Shown here in pieces: positions 23,413-29,036 of a stretch of 39,439 nucleotides of DNA; position 1 is the first letter of the stretch, and each line of letters begins with the position of its first letter. The stretch lies in the IMG/VR virus record IMGVR_UViG_3300035698_005395, positions 1-39,439 of that record, one strand, 5' to 3'. Below the pieces are notes generated by a model. The model was not told where the DNA came from, ran no database searches, and saw nothing but the letters and a program-made list of their open reading frames with translations. A program made the position numbers and the translations under genes. The DNA comes from a virus.

Positions 23413-23772
23413 ATGATAATTAAGATAATGAGATATAATGGAGATCAGCAGTACTGGTTGTACGACAACGTAGCAAAAGTAAGTGTTTCAAATAGAAGGT
23501 ATCACAGTAATGTACCAAGATCCAACGATGTAAATGTAAATCTTTTTGATGTAGATTCTCGTTGTGACTGCGATGACGACGTAACAGCTTGTAGCAATTG
23601 TGTTGCGTACTATTTGTTGGTTTGTAGATTTAACAACGATGTTGAGTATTCTATAGCTTTTGACACCGTTGCTTATATTTTAAACGATGAAGGTAAGACT
23701 GTAGAGAGAGTAGTAGCAAATAATTATCCAGAGGAAGAGATAAGTTCTGGTAAGTGGGGTTTTTACAAATAA
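23413..23772 (+). CDS. hypothetical protein, 119 aa
   Basis: A beta-rich protein with a cysteine cluster CDCDDDVTACSNC (about 56-68), possibly one metal site. ATG 23413 follows aggaggaag. Not recognised. The following 27 nt lead into tRNA-Tyr. Confidence 0.6.
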   Translation: MIIKIMRYNGDQQYWLYDNVAKVSVSNRRYHSNVPRSNDVNVNLFDVDSRCDCDDDVTACSNCVAYYLLVCRFNNDVEYSIAFDTVAYILNDEGKTVERVVANNYPEEEISSGKWGFYK

Positions 23773-23799
23773 TAAATAGTCTGTCTACTATTTAATTGT

Positions 23800-23883
23800 G
23801 GGGGAATAATTCCGTAGGGGTAGCGGGCGTGGCTGTAGACCACGTGTCTTCGGACTCGGGTGGTTCGACTCCATCTTCCCCCA
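23800..23883 (+). tRNA. tRNA-Tyr(GTA)
   Basis: Acceptor GGGGGAA/TTCCCCC; anticodon arm GTGG-CTGTAGA-CCAC gives GUA; bacterial class II variable arm containing TCTTCGGA; A73. Confidence 0.95.
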
Positions 23884-23918
23884 CACCATAAAAATTTTCT
23901 ATTAATAGGAGCCCATCA

Positions 23919-24056
23919 ATGTGTAACTGCGGTTGTGGTGCGAAACTGTTTCAAGAAAATGGGATATTTACTTGCTCAAAATGTGGAAAAGTAGTATTAG
24001 ATTGTAAATGTAGCAAGAAAAGATTAGAAAAGGCCTTGACAAAAGCTAAAAAGTGA
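23919..24056 (+). CDS. small Cys-rich zinc protein, 45 aa
   Basis: MCNCGCGAKLFQENGIFTC then SKCGK and DCKCSKK: eight cysteines in 45 residues, probably one or two zinc sites, and a Lys-rich tail. ATG 23919 follows taggagcccatca. Its 3' end contains the next family 1 promoter. Confidence 0.62.
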   Translation: MCNCGCGAKLFQENGIFTCSKCGKVVLDCKCSKKRLEKALTKAKK

Positions 24057-24063
24057 TTATATT
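24036..24063 (+). promoter_or_regulatory. sigma70-like promoter (family 1)
   Basis: TTGACA (24036-24041), 16 nt ending TGAT, TATATT (24058-24063). Drives the gene at 24101 and probably tRNA-Asn and the structured RNA. Confidence 0.62.
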
Positions 24064-24100
24064 ATTATTTAACTAACCAGTATATAAGTGAGGACAACGA

Positions 24101-24325
24101 ATGAAAAGACAGTACAAGGCTTACCTGTCTACATCGGGAGACTACTCATACTATCTAAATGAGTATAATAAATTAGGAATGGATGAAGACTCAAAGATTT
24201 TCCATGAAAAGTTTAGTAATAGTCTTCGAGAGGTTGTCCTTAACATGGAAGTAGAAACAGATACAGGTGAAACGTGGATTCTTGGTGTGTTCGAGGTTCC
24301 ATTAGAGACGCCTGTTAAAGAGTAG
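24101..24325 (+). CDS. hypothetical protein, 74 aa
   Basis: A small, charged, beta-rich protein beginning MKRQYKAYLSTSGDYSYYL, behind gaggacaacga. No known motif. It ends TAG-TGA (tandem stops) 7 nt before tRNA-Asn. Confidence 0.55.
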   Translation: MKRQYKAYLSTSGDYSYYLNEYNKLGMDEDSKIFHEKFSNSLREVVLNMEVETDTGETWILGVFEVPLETPVKE

Positions 24326-24332
24326 TGAATAT

Positions 24333-24406
24333 TCCGGTATAGCTCAGTCAGGTAGAGCAGGACGCTGTTAACGTCTTGGTCGCAGGTTCGAATCCTGCTT
24401 CCGGAG
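24333..24406 (+). tRNA. tRNA-Asn(GTT)
   Basis: Acceptor TCCGGTA/TTCCGGA (one internal mismatch); anticodon arm GGACG-CTGTTAA-CGTCT gives GUU; T stem GCAGG/CCTGC; G73. Confidence 0.93.
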
Positions 24407-24410
24407 CAAG

Positions 24411-24522
24411 TGGTTTGGGTAAATCGTAATAATCTTGAGCGGTGCCCGGGGAACTACCAAGGTGGCCTCTGGACAAAAGGCAAGTCGAGAAGGTGAGTAT
24501 TGATCCGGACACACCCAAACCA
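24411..24522 (+). ncRNA. candidate structured RNA closed by a 10-bp perfect stem
   Basis: TGGTTTGGGT (24411-24420) is exactly complementary to ACCCAAACCA (24513-24522). Inside are further pairings (CTTGA/TCGAG, GGT/ACC, GGCC/GGC) around a purine-rich core including GGACAAAAGGC. It lies between tRNA-Asn and tRNA-Trp with 4 and 6 nt gaps, so it would be released by tRNA processing. It is not a tRNA: no T loop or anticodon arm. No RNA family that I can name matches. Confidence 0.55.
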
Positions 24523-24528
24523 TATTTT

Positions 24529-24603
24529 AGGTCGTTAGCTCAGTTTGGCCAGAGCACTCGGCTCCAATCCGAGGTGTCAGGGGTTCAAATCCTCTACGGC
24601 CTG
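24529..24603 (+). tRNA. tRNA-Trp(CCA)
   Basis: Acceptor AGGTCGT/ACGGCCT; anticodon arm CTCGG-CTCCAAT-CCGAG gives CCA; D arm GCTC/GAGC; T loop TTCAAAT; G73. Confidence 0.94.
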
Positions 24604-24616
24604 CAAGGAGAATTAA

Positions 24617-25096
24617 ATGGGTAGGAATAAAGATCCTTTAAGGGTAAAAGTAGTTAAGATGGATGACGGGTATCATTGCTACTTGATACAACGTGGTAAG
24701 GTACACGATGAACTTATCTGTACAAGGCCAAAGGATGTTAGAGCTTGTTACTACCTTATGTGTAAGAATTACCTTGACACAAGTATAGAAAAATCACAGC
24801 TTGCCCAAACACTGACTACACATAAGACGCAAGCTAAACTAAATGAGGTTGTATCTGTGACTATCGGGGAGCACAGCAAAACTACTGTGAGTTGTAAAGG
24901 AGAAAAAAAAATGAGGACACCTACAAATCCATGGGCAAATAACAATAATCCAGTATTTGAATTTATTTTAATTTTGCTCTGTGTTCCATTTGAAATTTTA
25001 GATCTTTTACTAACCCCATTTGAGATTATGAGACACAAACGCCGTGGAGTTGTAAATGAAAGACAACCACATACCAAGGGCAGAAAGAATTCGTAA
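24617..25096 (+). CDS. hypothetical protein, 159 aa, with internal start and membrane segment
   Basis: ATG 24617 follows aaggagaatta. Residues 1-98 are soluble with a Lys-rich start. Residues 99-159 look like a second protein beginning at the in-frame ATG 24911, which has its own strong aaaggag 8 nt upstream. That part has one hydrophobic segment (FEFILILLCVPFEILDLLL) and a basic tail. It is either a fusion or a nested two-product gene. Families not recognised. Confidence 0.55.
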   Translation: MGRNKDPLRVKVVKMDDGYHCYLIQRGKVHDELICTRPKDVRACYYLMCKNYLDTSIEKSQLAQTLTTHKTQAKLNEVVSVTIGEHSKTTVSCKGEKKMRTPTNPWANNNNPVFEFILILLCVPFEILDLLLTPFEIMRHKRRGVVNERQPHTKGRKNS

Positions 25097-25280
25097 TAGA
25101 ATTCGTAAATTTGAGAGTAAGTTAGGTTATCCTTGGGAACCGATAGGCGGTGGCAACCCTTACATGATGTGTGTAGGTTGTGGCCAGTCTATGCCAGCAA
25201 CATCTTATGAAGGACATTATAAAGGTTGTTGGGTTCAAGGTGTAAAGAAACAGATTAAGTACTATGAGGAGTTATTATAG
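25056..25280 (+). CDS. small zinc-finger-like protein, 74 aa
   Basis: Overlaps the preceding gene by 41 nt in another frame. MCVGCGQSM then HYKGCW gives CxxC...H...C, a zinc-finger-like set at residues about 38-58. A basic N-terminus (RIRNRIRKFESK) may contact nucleic acid. It ends at the base before tRNA-Glu. Confidence 0.6.
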   Translation: MKDNHIPRAERIRNRIRKFESKLGYPWEPIGGGNPYMMCVGCGQSMPATSYEGHYKGCWVQGVKKQIKYYEELL

Positions 25281-25352
25281 GGTCCCATCGTCTAATGGTA
25301 GGACAACAGGTTTTCGCCCTGTAAACCGTGGGTTCAATTCCCCGTGGGATCA
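25281..25352 (+). tRNA. tRNA-Glu(TTC)
   Basis: Acceptor GGTCCCA/TGGGATC; anticodon arm ACAGG-TTTTCGC-CCTGT gives UUC; T loop TTCAATT; A73. Confidence 0.94.
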
Positions 25353-25353
25353 C

Positions 25354-25610
25354 AAACATTGGGTGGGTGACACGACACCTTTCCCTCCATGTGATAGTCG
25401 TGTTGAGCATGGTAAAATATAAACGAACAGTCTCTCATAGGGTATTATTGGCTGTTCACAAGAAGAAGAAGTAAATACGGTTGAGAACATCGAGGACACC
25501 TCGTCTTATAAGACGTATGTTGTGACAAGCCCAATGTCCCCGGGCCATGCCTTAAGTGGTAAATATAAGGGAGTCGGTAACAACAGGGTGAGCGACCTGG
25601 ATTCTTAACC
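25354..25610 (+). ncRNA. candidate structured non-coding RNA between tRNA-Glu and tRNA-Pro
   Basis: About 260 nt without a supported gene. Clear stems include ACACGAC/GTCGTGT, GAACAG/CTGTTC, CGAGG-ACA-CCTCG, the palindromic hairpin CGTCTTATAAGACG and CCTTA/TAAGG. Near 25596 CTGG-ATTCTTAA-CCAG looks like an anticodon arm of a decayed tRNA. A 21-codon ORF (MVKYKRTVSHRVLLAV...) without a good ribosome-binding site is also present. It is either one structured RNA or remnants of several. Confidence 0.45.
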
Positions 25611-25615
25611 AGTAA

Positions 25616-25690
25616 CGGACGGTGGAGGAGTCTGGAATCCTCGGGGGCGTTGGAAGCCTCAGAACGCTGGTTCAAATCCAGCTCGTCCGA
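25616..25690 (+). tRNA. tRNA-Pro(TGG)
   Basis: Acceptor CGGACGG/TCGTCCG; D arm GAGG/CCTC; anticodon arm GGGGC-GTTGGAA-GCCTC gives UGG; T stem GCTGG/CCAGC; A73. Confidence 0.92.
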
Positions 25691-25706
25691 CAAAGGAGAT
25701 TTAAAG

Positions 25707-25841
25707 ATGAAAAGTGAAACATTTGTTTGTTACAGGCCCAGAAAAAATATCAGACATGGGATTCCGGATATTCTTAATGATGCAAGAAAAATGTTCAGCC
25801 AGTTTAGCTCAGAGGGAGAGCAATCGGCCGATAACCGATAG
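25707..25841 (+). CDS. 44-codon ORF whose 3' end overlaps tRNA-Ile
   Basis: ATG 25707 behind aaaggagatttaaag. The first about 30 residues look like a normal small basic protein (MKSETFVCYRPRKNIRHG), but the last 15 codons are tRNA sequence and the frame stops in the tRNA. Probably truncated by acquisition of the tRNA; may still be translated. Confidence 0.4.
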   Translation: MKSETFVCYRPRKNIRHGIPDILNDARKMFSQFSSEGEQSADNR

Positions 25842-25869
25842 GCCCCTAGTTCGATCCTAGGAACTGGCA
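25798..25869 (+). tRNA. tRNA-Ile(GAT) with C33
   Basis: Acceptor GCCAGTT/AACTGGC; anticodon arm ATCGG-CCGATAA-CCGAT gives GAU with C at position 33; T stem CCTAG/CTAGG; A73. Shares the odd C33 with Ile(TAT). Confidence 0.9.
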
Positions 25870-26016
25870 CACGGCGTGATCCAGATGCGTCAATATAAAT
25901 CCGGTGAGTTCTGGATTACCCGGAAAACGAACCAGAGAGTGGTTGGGAGAGACCCAATGCCTTCAGTAATGAAGATTCGAAGCGACACCTGGTACAAGAA
26001 ATTAAGGAGAAGGAAA

Positions 26017-26307
26017 ATGATTGAAGTTAACGAATTAGAACAGACATGTGGGGCATGTCCATCTCAATGGGAATTTAGAACATTTAAAAACAGACCGGTG
26101 TACGTTAGATATAGATGGGGTTATCTGTCTGTACGTATTGGCCCCCCTGATGGGGACATCTACGATGCTGTAAGTGGTTATGAGTTTGTAGGCACACGTC
26201 TTGGTGAGGATATGGACGGTGTACTTGATTGGGAAGAAGTTTACACCAGTCTTTATAGACTTGATCAGGGGCTACTTGAAGACACATTACTTATGAAAGG
26301 TTTTTAA
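26017..26307 (+). CDS. conserved phage protein with CGACPSQWE motif, 96 aa
   Basis: LEQTCGACPSQWEFR near the N-terminus followed by RPVYVRYRWGYLSVRIG is a recurrent signature of a small phage protein family of unknown role. ATG 26017 has aaggagaagg 5 nt upstream. The frame is open for another 47 codons upstream (to 25876), but that part looks unlike the family and is probably non-coding leader. Confidence 0.7.
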   Translation: MIEVNELEQTCGACPSQWEFRTFKNRPVYVRYRWGYLSVRIGPPDGDIYDAVSGYEFVGTRLGEDMDGVLDWEEVYTSLYRLDQGLLEDTLLMKGF

Positions 26308-26308
26308 C

Positions 26309-26416
26309 ATGGCACGTAAAGCACCGAATCCACCACCACCACCAGGATCGAAGCCACCACCGCCGCCACCACCCCCATCAAAGAAGGGGACAACAGTATA
26401 CATTAAGCGGGTGTAA
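26309..26416 (+). CDS. proline-rich mini-protein, 35 aa
   Basis: ATG 26309 follows gaaaggttttta. The product is MARKAP then two runs of five and eight prolines separated by GSK, then a basic tail ending IKRV. The last 10 bases overlap tRNA-Gly. Polyproline tracts normally stall ribosomes and need EF-P. Function unknown; possibly an SH3/WW-like ligand or decoy. Confidence 0.5.
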   Translation: MARKAPNPPPPPGSKPPPPPPPPSKKGTTVYIKRV

Positions 26417-26478
26417 TTCAGTGGTAGAATGTAACGTTGCCAACGTTATCGCCGTCGGTTCGAACCCGACCATCCGCT
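26407..26478 (+). tRNA. tRNA-Gly(GCC)
   Basis: Acceptor GCGGGTG/CATCCGC; anticodon arm TAACG-TTGCCAA-CGTTA gives GCC; T stem GTCGG/CCGAC; T73. Confidence 0.94.
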
Positions 26479-26501
26479 CAAGAAGGTTGTAATTTAGAAA
26501 T

Positions 26502-26574
26502 GCGGGCGTAGCTCAGTTGGCAGAGCACTTCGCTTCCCGCGAGGATGTAGTAGGTTCAAATCCTTCCGCCCGCT
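26502..26574 (+). tRNA. tRNA-Gly(TCC), unusual anticodon loop
   Basis: Acceptor GCGGGCG/CGCCCGC; anticodon arm CTTCG-CTTCCCG-CGAGG gives UCC but positions 37-38 read CG instead of the usual purine-A. Body resembles Gly(GCC)-type tRNAs. T73. Confidence 0.82.
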
Positions 26575-26617
26575 CAACAACTATACTGACTAATAGGCCG
26601 TTTTAATATTTATATGA

Positions 26618-26698
26618 GCGGGCGTTGGGTAATGGTATCCCATCTGCCTTCCAAGCAGACGCTTCGGCATGCGAGTTCGAGCCTCGCCGCCCGCTCCA
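26618..26698 (+). tRNA. tRNA-Gly(TCC)
   Basis: Acceptor GCGGGCG/CGCCCGC; anticodon arm TCTGC-CTTCCAA-GCAGA gives UCC; D arm TGGG/CCCA; variable region enlarged with a GC-TTCG-GC mini hairpin; T73 and encoded CCA. Same identity as the tRNA at 26502. Confidence 0.9.
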
Positions 26699-26710
26699 TA
26701 GGAGAACCGA

Positions 26711-27088
26711 ATGGTGCATAAAATTTTAGTCATAGACGACGATGCGGCAATAAGAAGTTTGTTTGCCGAGGTGTTGGAAAGAGAAGGTTATTTAGTTTTT
26801 ACAGTAGCGTCAGGTGAAGCAGCCTTAGCGGAATTAAATACAGGAGCATATGGATTAGTTTTTCTGGACTTAAGAATGCCTGGATGGGGAGGCGTTGAAA
26901 CTTTAAAGCGGATCAGGGCTGAGCATAAAGAGATCGCTGTCTATATTAGTACCGGGTTTTATTCAGACTACTTGAGTCCCTTGAGGGCAGTAGCCGCAGA
27001 AGGTGTGGATTTTGAGGTTATAGAGAAGCCAATAGGTAGAAGCCAGCTAACATCTGTGGTCAGAGGGGTTTTCCAAAACGGAGACTAA
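26711..27088 (+). CDS. response-regulator receiver (CheY-like) protein
   Basis: A 125-residue stand-alone REC domain with all canonical residues: ILVIDDD (D9/D10 acidic pocket), LVFLDLRMPG (phospho-acceptor D53), YISTG (S/T switch, about 80-81) and IEKP (K106-P107). It should be phosphorylatable by a host histidine kinase. No output domain. The stop is 1 nt before the next start, a KaiB-like gene, so the two are co-translated. ATG 26711 follows ataggagaacc. Confidence 0.9.
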   Translation: MVHKILVIDDDAAIRSLFAEVLEREGYLVFTVASGEAALAELNTGAYGLVFLDLRMPGWGGVETLKRIRAEHKEIAVYISTGFYSDYLSPLRAVAAEGVDFEVIEKPIGRSQLTSVVRGVFQNGD

Positions 27089-27089
27089 A

Positions 27090-27362
27090 ATGTATAAATT
27101 TGAGCTGTTTGTGGCGGGCTCATCCTATAAAATGGTTGATCGCGTCAATGAGTTTTTGGAAATACACCTACACGGTCTTTACTCACTATCTATTGTCGAT
27201 GTTGTAAATGATTCCAAGTATGCTAGGGAGCAGTGCATATTTGCTACGCCAGTTCTTGTAAAGCGTAGTCCTGGATCAGAGCGTAGGGTGTTTGGCAATT
27301 TGACAAATCCAGAAGATGTATTAAAAAGTTTAGGTATAGTCTTGACAATTGTCAAAAGATGA
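27090..27362 (+). CDS. KaiB-like protein (thioredoxin-like fold)
   Basis: A 90-residue protein matching KaiB along its length: YKFELFVAGSS at the N-terminus (KaiB YxLxLYVAGxxP), a helix, LHGLYSLSIVDVV (GxYxLxVIDV), then ATPVLVKR and RRVFGNL (ATPTLxK...RRIIGDLS), and the final EDVLKSLG helix. KaiB binds KaiC in the cyanobacterial clock by fold-switching; in other bacteria KaiB-like proteins pair with KaiC, kinases and receivers. The start TGTATG is ATG 27090 after the receiver stop. The last codons overlap a promoter. No KaiC is in this window. Confidence 0.85.
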   Translation: MYKFELFVAGSSYKMVDRVNEFLEIHLHGLYSLSIVDVVNDSKYAREQCIFATPVLVKRSPGSERRVFGNLTNPEDVLKSLGIVLTIVKR

Positions 27363-27369
27363 TTATAGT
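27342..27369 (+). promoter_or_regulatory. sigma70-like promoter with palindromic -35 region
   Basis: TTGACA (27342-27347), 16 nt ending TGAT, TATAGT (27364-27369). TTGACAATTGTCAA (27342-27355) is a perfect 14-bp palindrome covering the -35, a possible operator. It overlaps the end of the KaiB-like gene. Confidence 0.65.
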
Positions 27370-27402
<33 letters not shown>

Positions 27403-27414
27403 AAGGAATTAAAG

Positions 27415-27615
27415 ATGTGCGACGGAACTAACCACCCTTTAATAGTAATTGGTAGAGTGACTGAAGTTGATTGGAAAACCGATTTTGTAGTAAGATGGTG
27501 CCCAGATTGTGGAGCGGTTGTTATAGATGCGGAAAACGATGGCCGCACCTTAGCAGGTCATTTTTCCAAGATGCGATTTCCCAAAACAGCATACAGAAGT
27601 GAGGAATCAAAATGA
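27415..27615 (+). CDS. small zinc protein, 66 aa
   Basis: WCPDCGAVVIDAENDGR near the middle is a CxxCG knuckle followed by a D-x4-DGR element seen in several phage mini-proteins, plus one Cys near the N-terminus. ATG 27415 follows gaaaggaattaaag. It is the first gene after the TAGA-repeat leader. Confidence 0.65.
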   Translation: MCDGTNHPLIVIGRVTEVDWKTDFVVRWCPDCGAVVIDAENDGRTLAGHFSKMRFPKTAYRSEESK

Positions 27616-27773
27616 CTGAACAAGAAATGTTAGAGTTAACTATAGTGACGTCTAAAAGGGCAGCCGATGCTGCTATGGTCCAAGCATTAGCAAAACTAGT
27701 AGAGGTTGTAGATATAGACCAGCCAGTACATAGTTTGGCTCTAGACCGTATTTATAAAATGTTAAACGAGTAA
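27612..27773 (+). CDS. small helical protein, 53 aa
   Basis: ATG overlaps the previous stop (ATGA). Predicted all-helical (MTEQEMLELTIVTSKRAADA...). Too short to assign. It ends 6 nt before the tmRNA. Confidence 0.55.
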   Translation: MTEQEMLELTIVTSKRAADAAMVQALAKLVEVVDIDQPVHSLALDRIYKMLNE

Positions 27774-27779
27774 ATGCAC

Positions 27780-28154
27780 GGGCCTGAAATGGTATCGACG
27801 TGGCGGATGAGGATAAAGATTCGATGCGTAGACGTTCACAACACTACGTTAAAATTGTGGAAAAAAACTAACTGGCGAATCTATGTTAGACTATGCTCTT
27901 AGACAGCTTGAAGGAGTTATTGAACTTAAGGGCAACACTATGACCGCTTCAGTGTAATTAATGTAAGCGGCTCATGGGGCTTATCGGGAGCCTATCAACA
28001 GAATCCCGTGGTGGTAATGACGCAAGTCAGCCGTGGCAGGTGAGGAACCTACGCCCATAAGTTAAAATCCTCAAAGTACTACTGTAATAAACCTATCATC
28101 GTCAACCCTTTATGCAAAGTGTTGCGGACCCGAGTTCGACTCTCGGCAGGTCCA
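27780..28154 (+). ncRNA. ssrA: transfer-messenger RNA (tmRNA)
   Basis: One-piece tmRNA of about 375 nt. The 5' end GGGCCUG pairs fully with CAGGUCC at 28147-28153. GGUAUCGACGU near the 5' end is the tmRNA equivalent of GGAUUCGACGG, and the 3' end carries the T arm CCGAG-TTCGACT-CTCGG. Resume signal CUAACU precedes GGC (27874). From there the open frame reads GESMLDYAL and continues 18 codons to a TAA at 27955-27957. The expected tag would end at YALAA. Ribosome rescue is the usual function. Confidence 0.93.
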
Positions 28155-28156
28155 CA
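28103..28156 (+). repeat. direct repeat copy 1 (tmRNA 3' end)
   Basis: 54 nt including the T arm and 3' acceptor strand of the tmRNA. 48 of 54 positions are identical to 28580-28633. Confidence 0.9.
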
Positions 28157-28163
28157 AAAAAGA

Positions 28164-28191
28164 TTTAATGATACAGTAATTATGTACTATA
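28164..28191 (+). promoter_or_regulatory. promoter, family 2
   Basis: TTTAATG (28164-28170), 11 nt, ATGTACTATA (28182-28191). Nearly identical to the copy at 28995. It drives the gene at 28250. Confidence 0.65.
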
Positions 28192-28249
28192 AGAAGAATA
28201 GAGATCCGGTCCCACTTAGGTGTTAAATCTAAAAAAGTAGGTGATATAA

Positions 28250-28579
28250 ATGCTACCGGTGATAATTAAATACGAAACAAGAGAAGATATGAAAGCAAGA
28301 TTTGGAGCAAATACTATTGAAGCAAACACAGTATTCGTTCAAAAAGATTTGCCAGGACTTATTACTAATTTTGTAATTGTTCACGAAACATTCCACATTA
28401 CAGACAAATCAACTAATTGGCTGTGGCGAGAAATTAAAGCTAATGCCTATGCTGCATATAGAAAACCTTTAGGTTTTATTTTAACCTGTATGTGGAGTAT
28501 GGCTCCTTATCGACTCATGTTCTATATTGATCTATTCAAGAAAAATGGAATTTGGACAAGACTTAAACTGAAGAAATAA
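28250..28579 (+). CDS. small HExxH metalloprotease-like protein, 109 aa
   Basis: VIVHETFHITDKS (about residues 43-55) contains HExxH, followed by WLWREIKANAYAAY, where the Glu could be the third zinc ligand. The C-terminal part is hydrophobic (KPLGFILTCMWSM) and may associate with membranes. It has its own family 2 promoter and a 58-nt leader. It is exactly bracketed by the two copies of the tmRNA 3' end, so it may ride on a small inserted element. Confidence 0.62.
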   Translation: MLPVIIKYETREDMKARFGANTIEANTVFVQKDLPGLITNFVIVHETFHITDKSTNWLWREIKANAYAAYRKPLGFILTCMWSMAPYRLMFYIDLFKKNGIWTRLKLKK

Positions 28580-28633
28580 CAACCATTTATGCCAAGTGTT
28601 GCGGACTCGAGTTCGGCTCTCGGAAGGCCCACA
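28580..28633 (+). repeat. direct repeat copy 2 (tmRNA 3'-end duplicate)
   Basis: A second copy of the tmRNA 3' end with 6 substitutions. The T arm is nearly intact (CGAG-TTCGGCT-CTCG), and the final AAGGCCC could still pair with the tmRNA 5' GGGCCU. It starts directly after the TAA of the gene at 28250. Confidence 0.88.
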
Positions 28634-28648
28634 GGAGAATTTTGAATT

Positions 28649-28990
28649 ATGGCTAGATTTTGGTACGAAAACGCTATAGAGTATCCTATACGAAAGATAG
28701 TTAGGAACTTAAGAAATATGGGTGTCAATACCACATCGTCGTGTGGTCATGTACTCAGTATTCAATGCGAGTTCTACGACTATGATGATCTGAATGCGGT
28801 ATACAATACTTTGGTAGAGCTAGATGTCAAGAATTACAGAGTTATAGTCTTTGACGACATTATAGACGGGCATAGAAGAACTTATATGGAGGTCCAGTTA
28901 CCACATAATGGTGTATATTATTGTGAAGTTATGGATAATAAAGATTTCGACTATTTTGACATTAACGTTGCTTATTTAGATAATAAGTAA
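28649..28990 (+). CDS. hypothetical protein, 113 aa
   Basis: An alpha/beta protein starting MARFWYENAIEYPIRKIVRN with a central SCGHVLSIQCEF. Not recognised. ATG 28649 follows aggagaatttt, the AGGAG lying directly after the duplicated tmRNA end. Confidence 0.62.
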   Translation: MARFWYENAIEYPIRKIVRNLRNMGVNTTSSCGHVLSIQCEFYDYDDLNAVYNTLVELDVKNYRVIVFDDIIDGHRRTYMEVQLPHNGVYYCEVMDNKDFDYFDINVAYLDNK

Positions 28991-28994
28991 ACGA

Positions 28995-29022
28995 TTTAAT
29001 GAAACAGTAGTTATGTACTATA
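28995..29022 (+). promoter_or_regulatory. promoter, family 2
   Basis: TTTAATG (28995-29001), 11 nt, ATGTACTATA (29013-29022). Drives tRNA-Asp and the following genes. Confidence 0.65.
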
Positions 29023-29036
29023 AAGAGGATAAGAAT

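Noticed and set aside
24411-24522. Cobalamin riboswitch
   Set aside because: B12-dependent RNR made this attractive, but the B12-box and the conserved GCCACUG-type core are absent and the gene nrdJ is 17 kb away with no such leader.
24442-24624. ORF inside the structured RNA and tRNA-Trp
   Set aside because: It begins at a GTG without ribosome-binding site and overlaps the 10-bp closing stem and a complete tRNA.
25876-26016. 47-codon upstream extension of the CGACPSQWE protein
   Set aside because: The frame is open but the family normally begins near the CGACPSQWE motif and a strong ribosome-binding site lies before ATG 26017. The extension could be chance; it was left out.
26309-26416. CRISPR array or repeat family from the CCA-rich sequence
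   Set aside because: The periodicity is only a proline codon run; no repeat-spacer structure exists anywhere in the window.
27300-27327. Another TTGACA-N16 promoter-like site within the KaiB-like gene
   Set aside because: The -10 equivalent TAAAAA is poor and a much better site lies 42 nt downstream.
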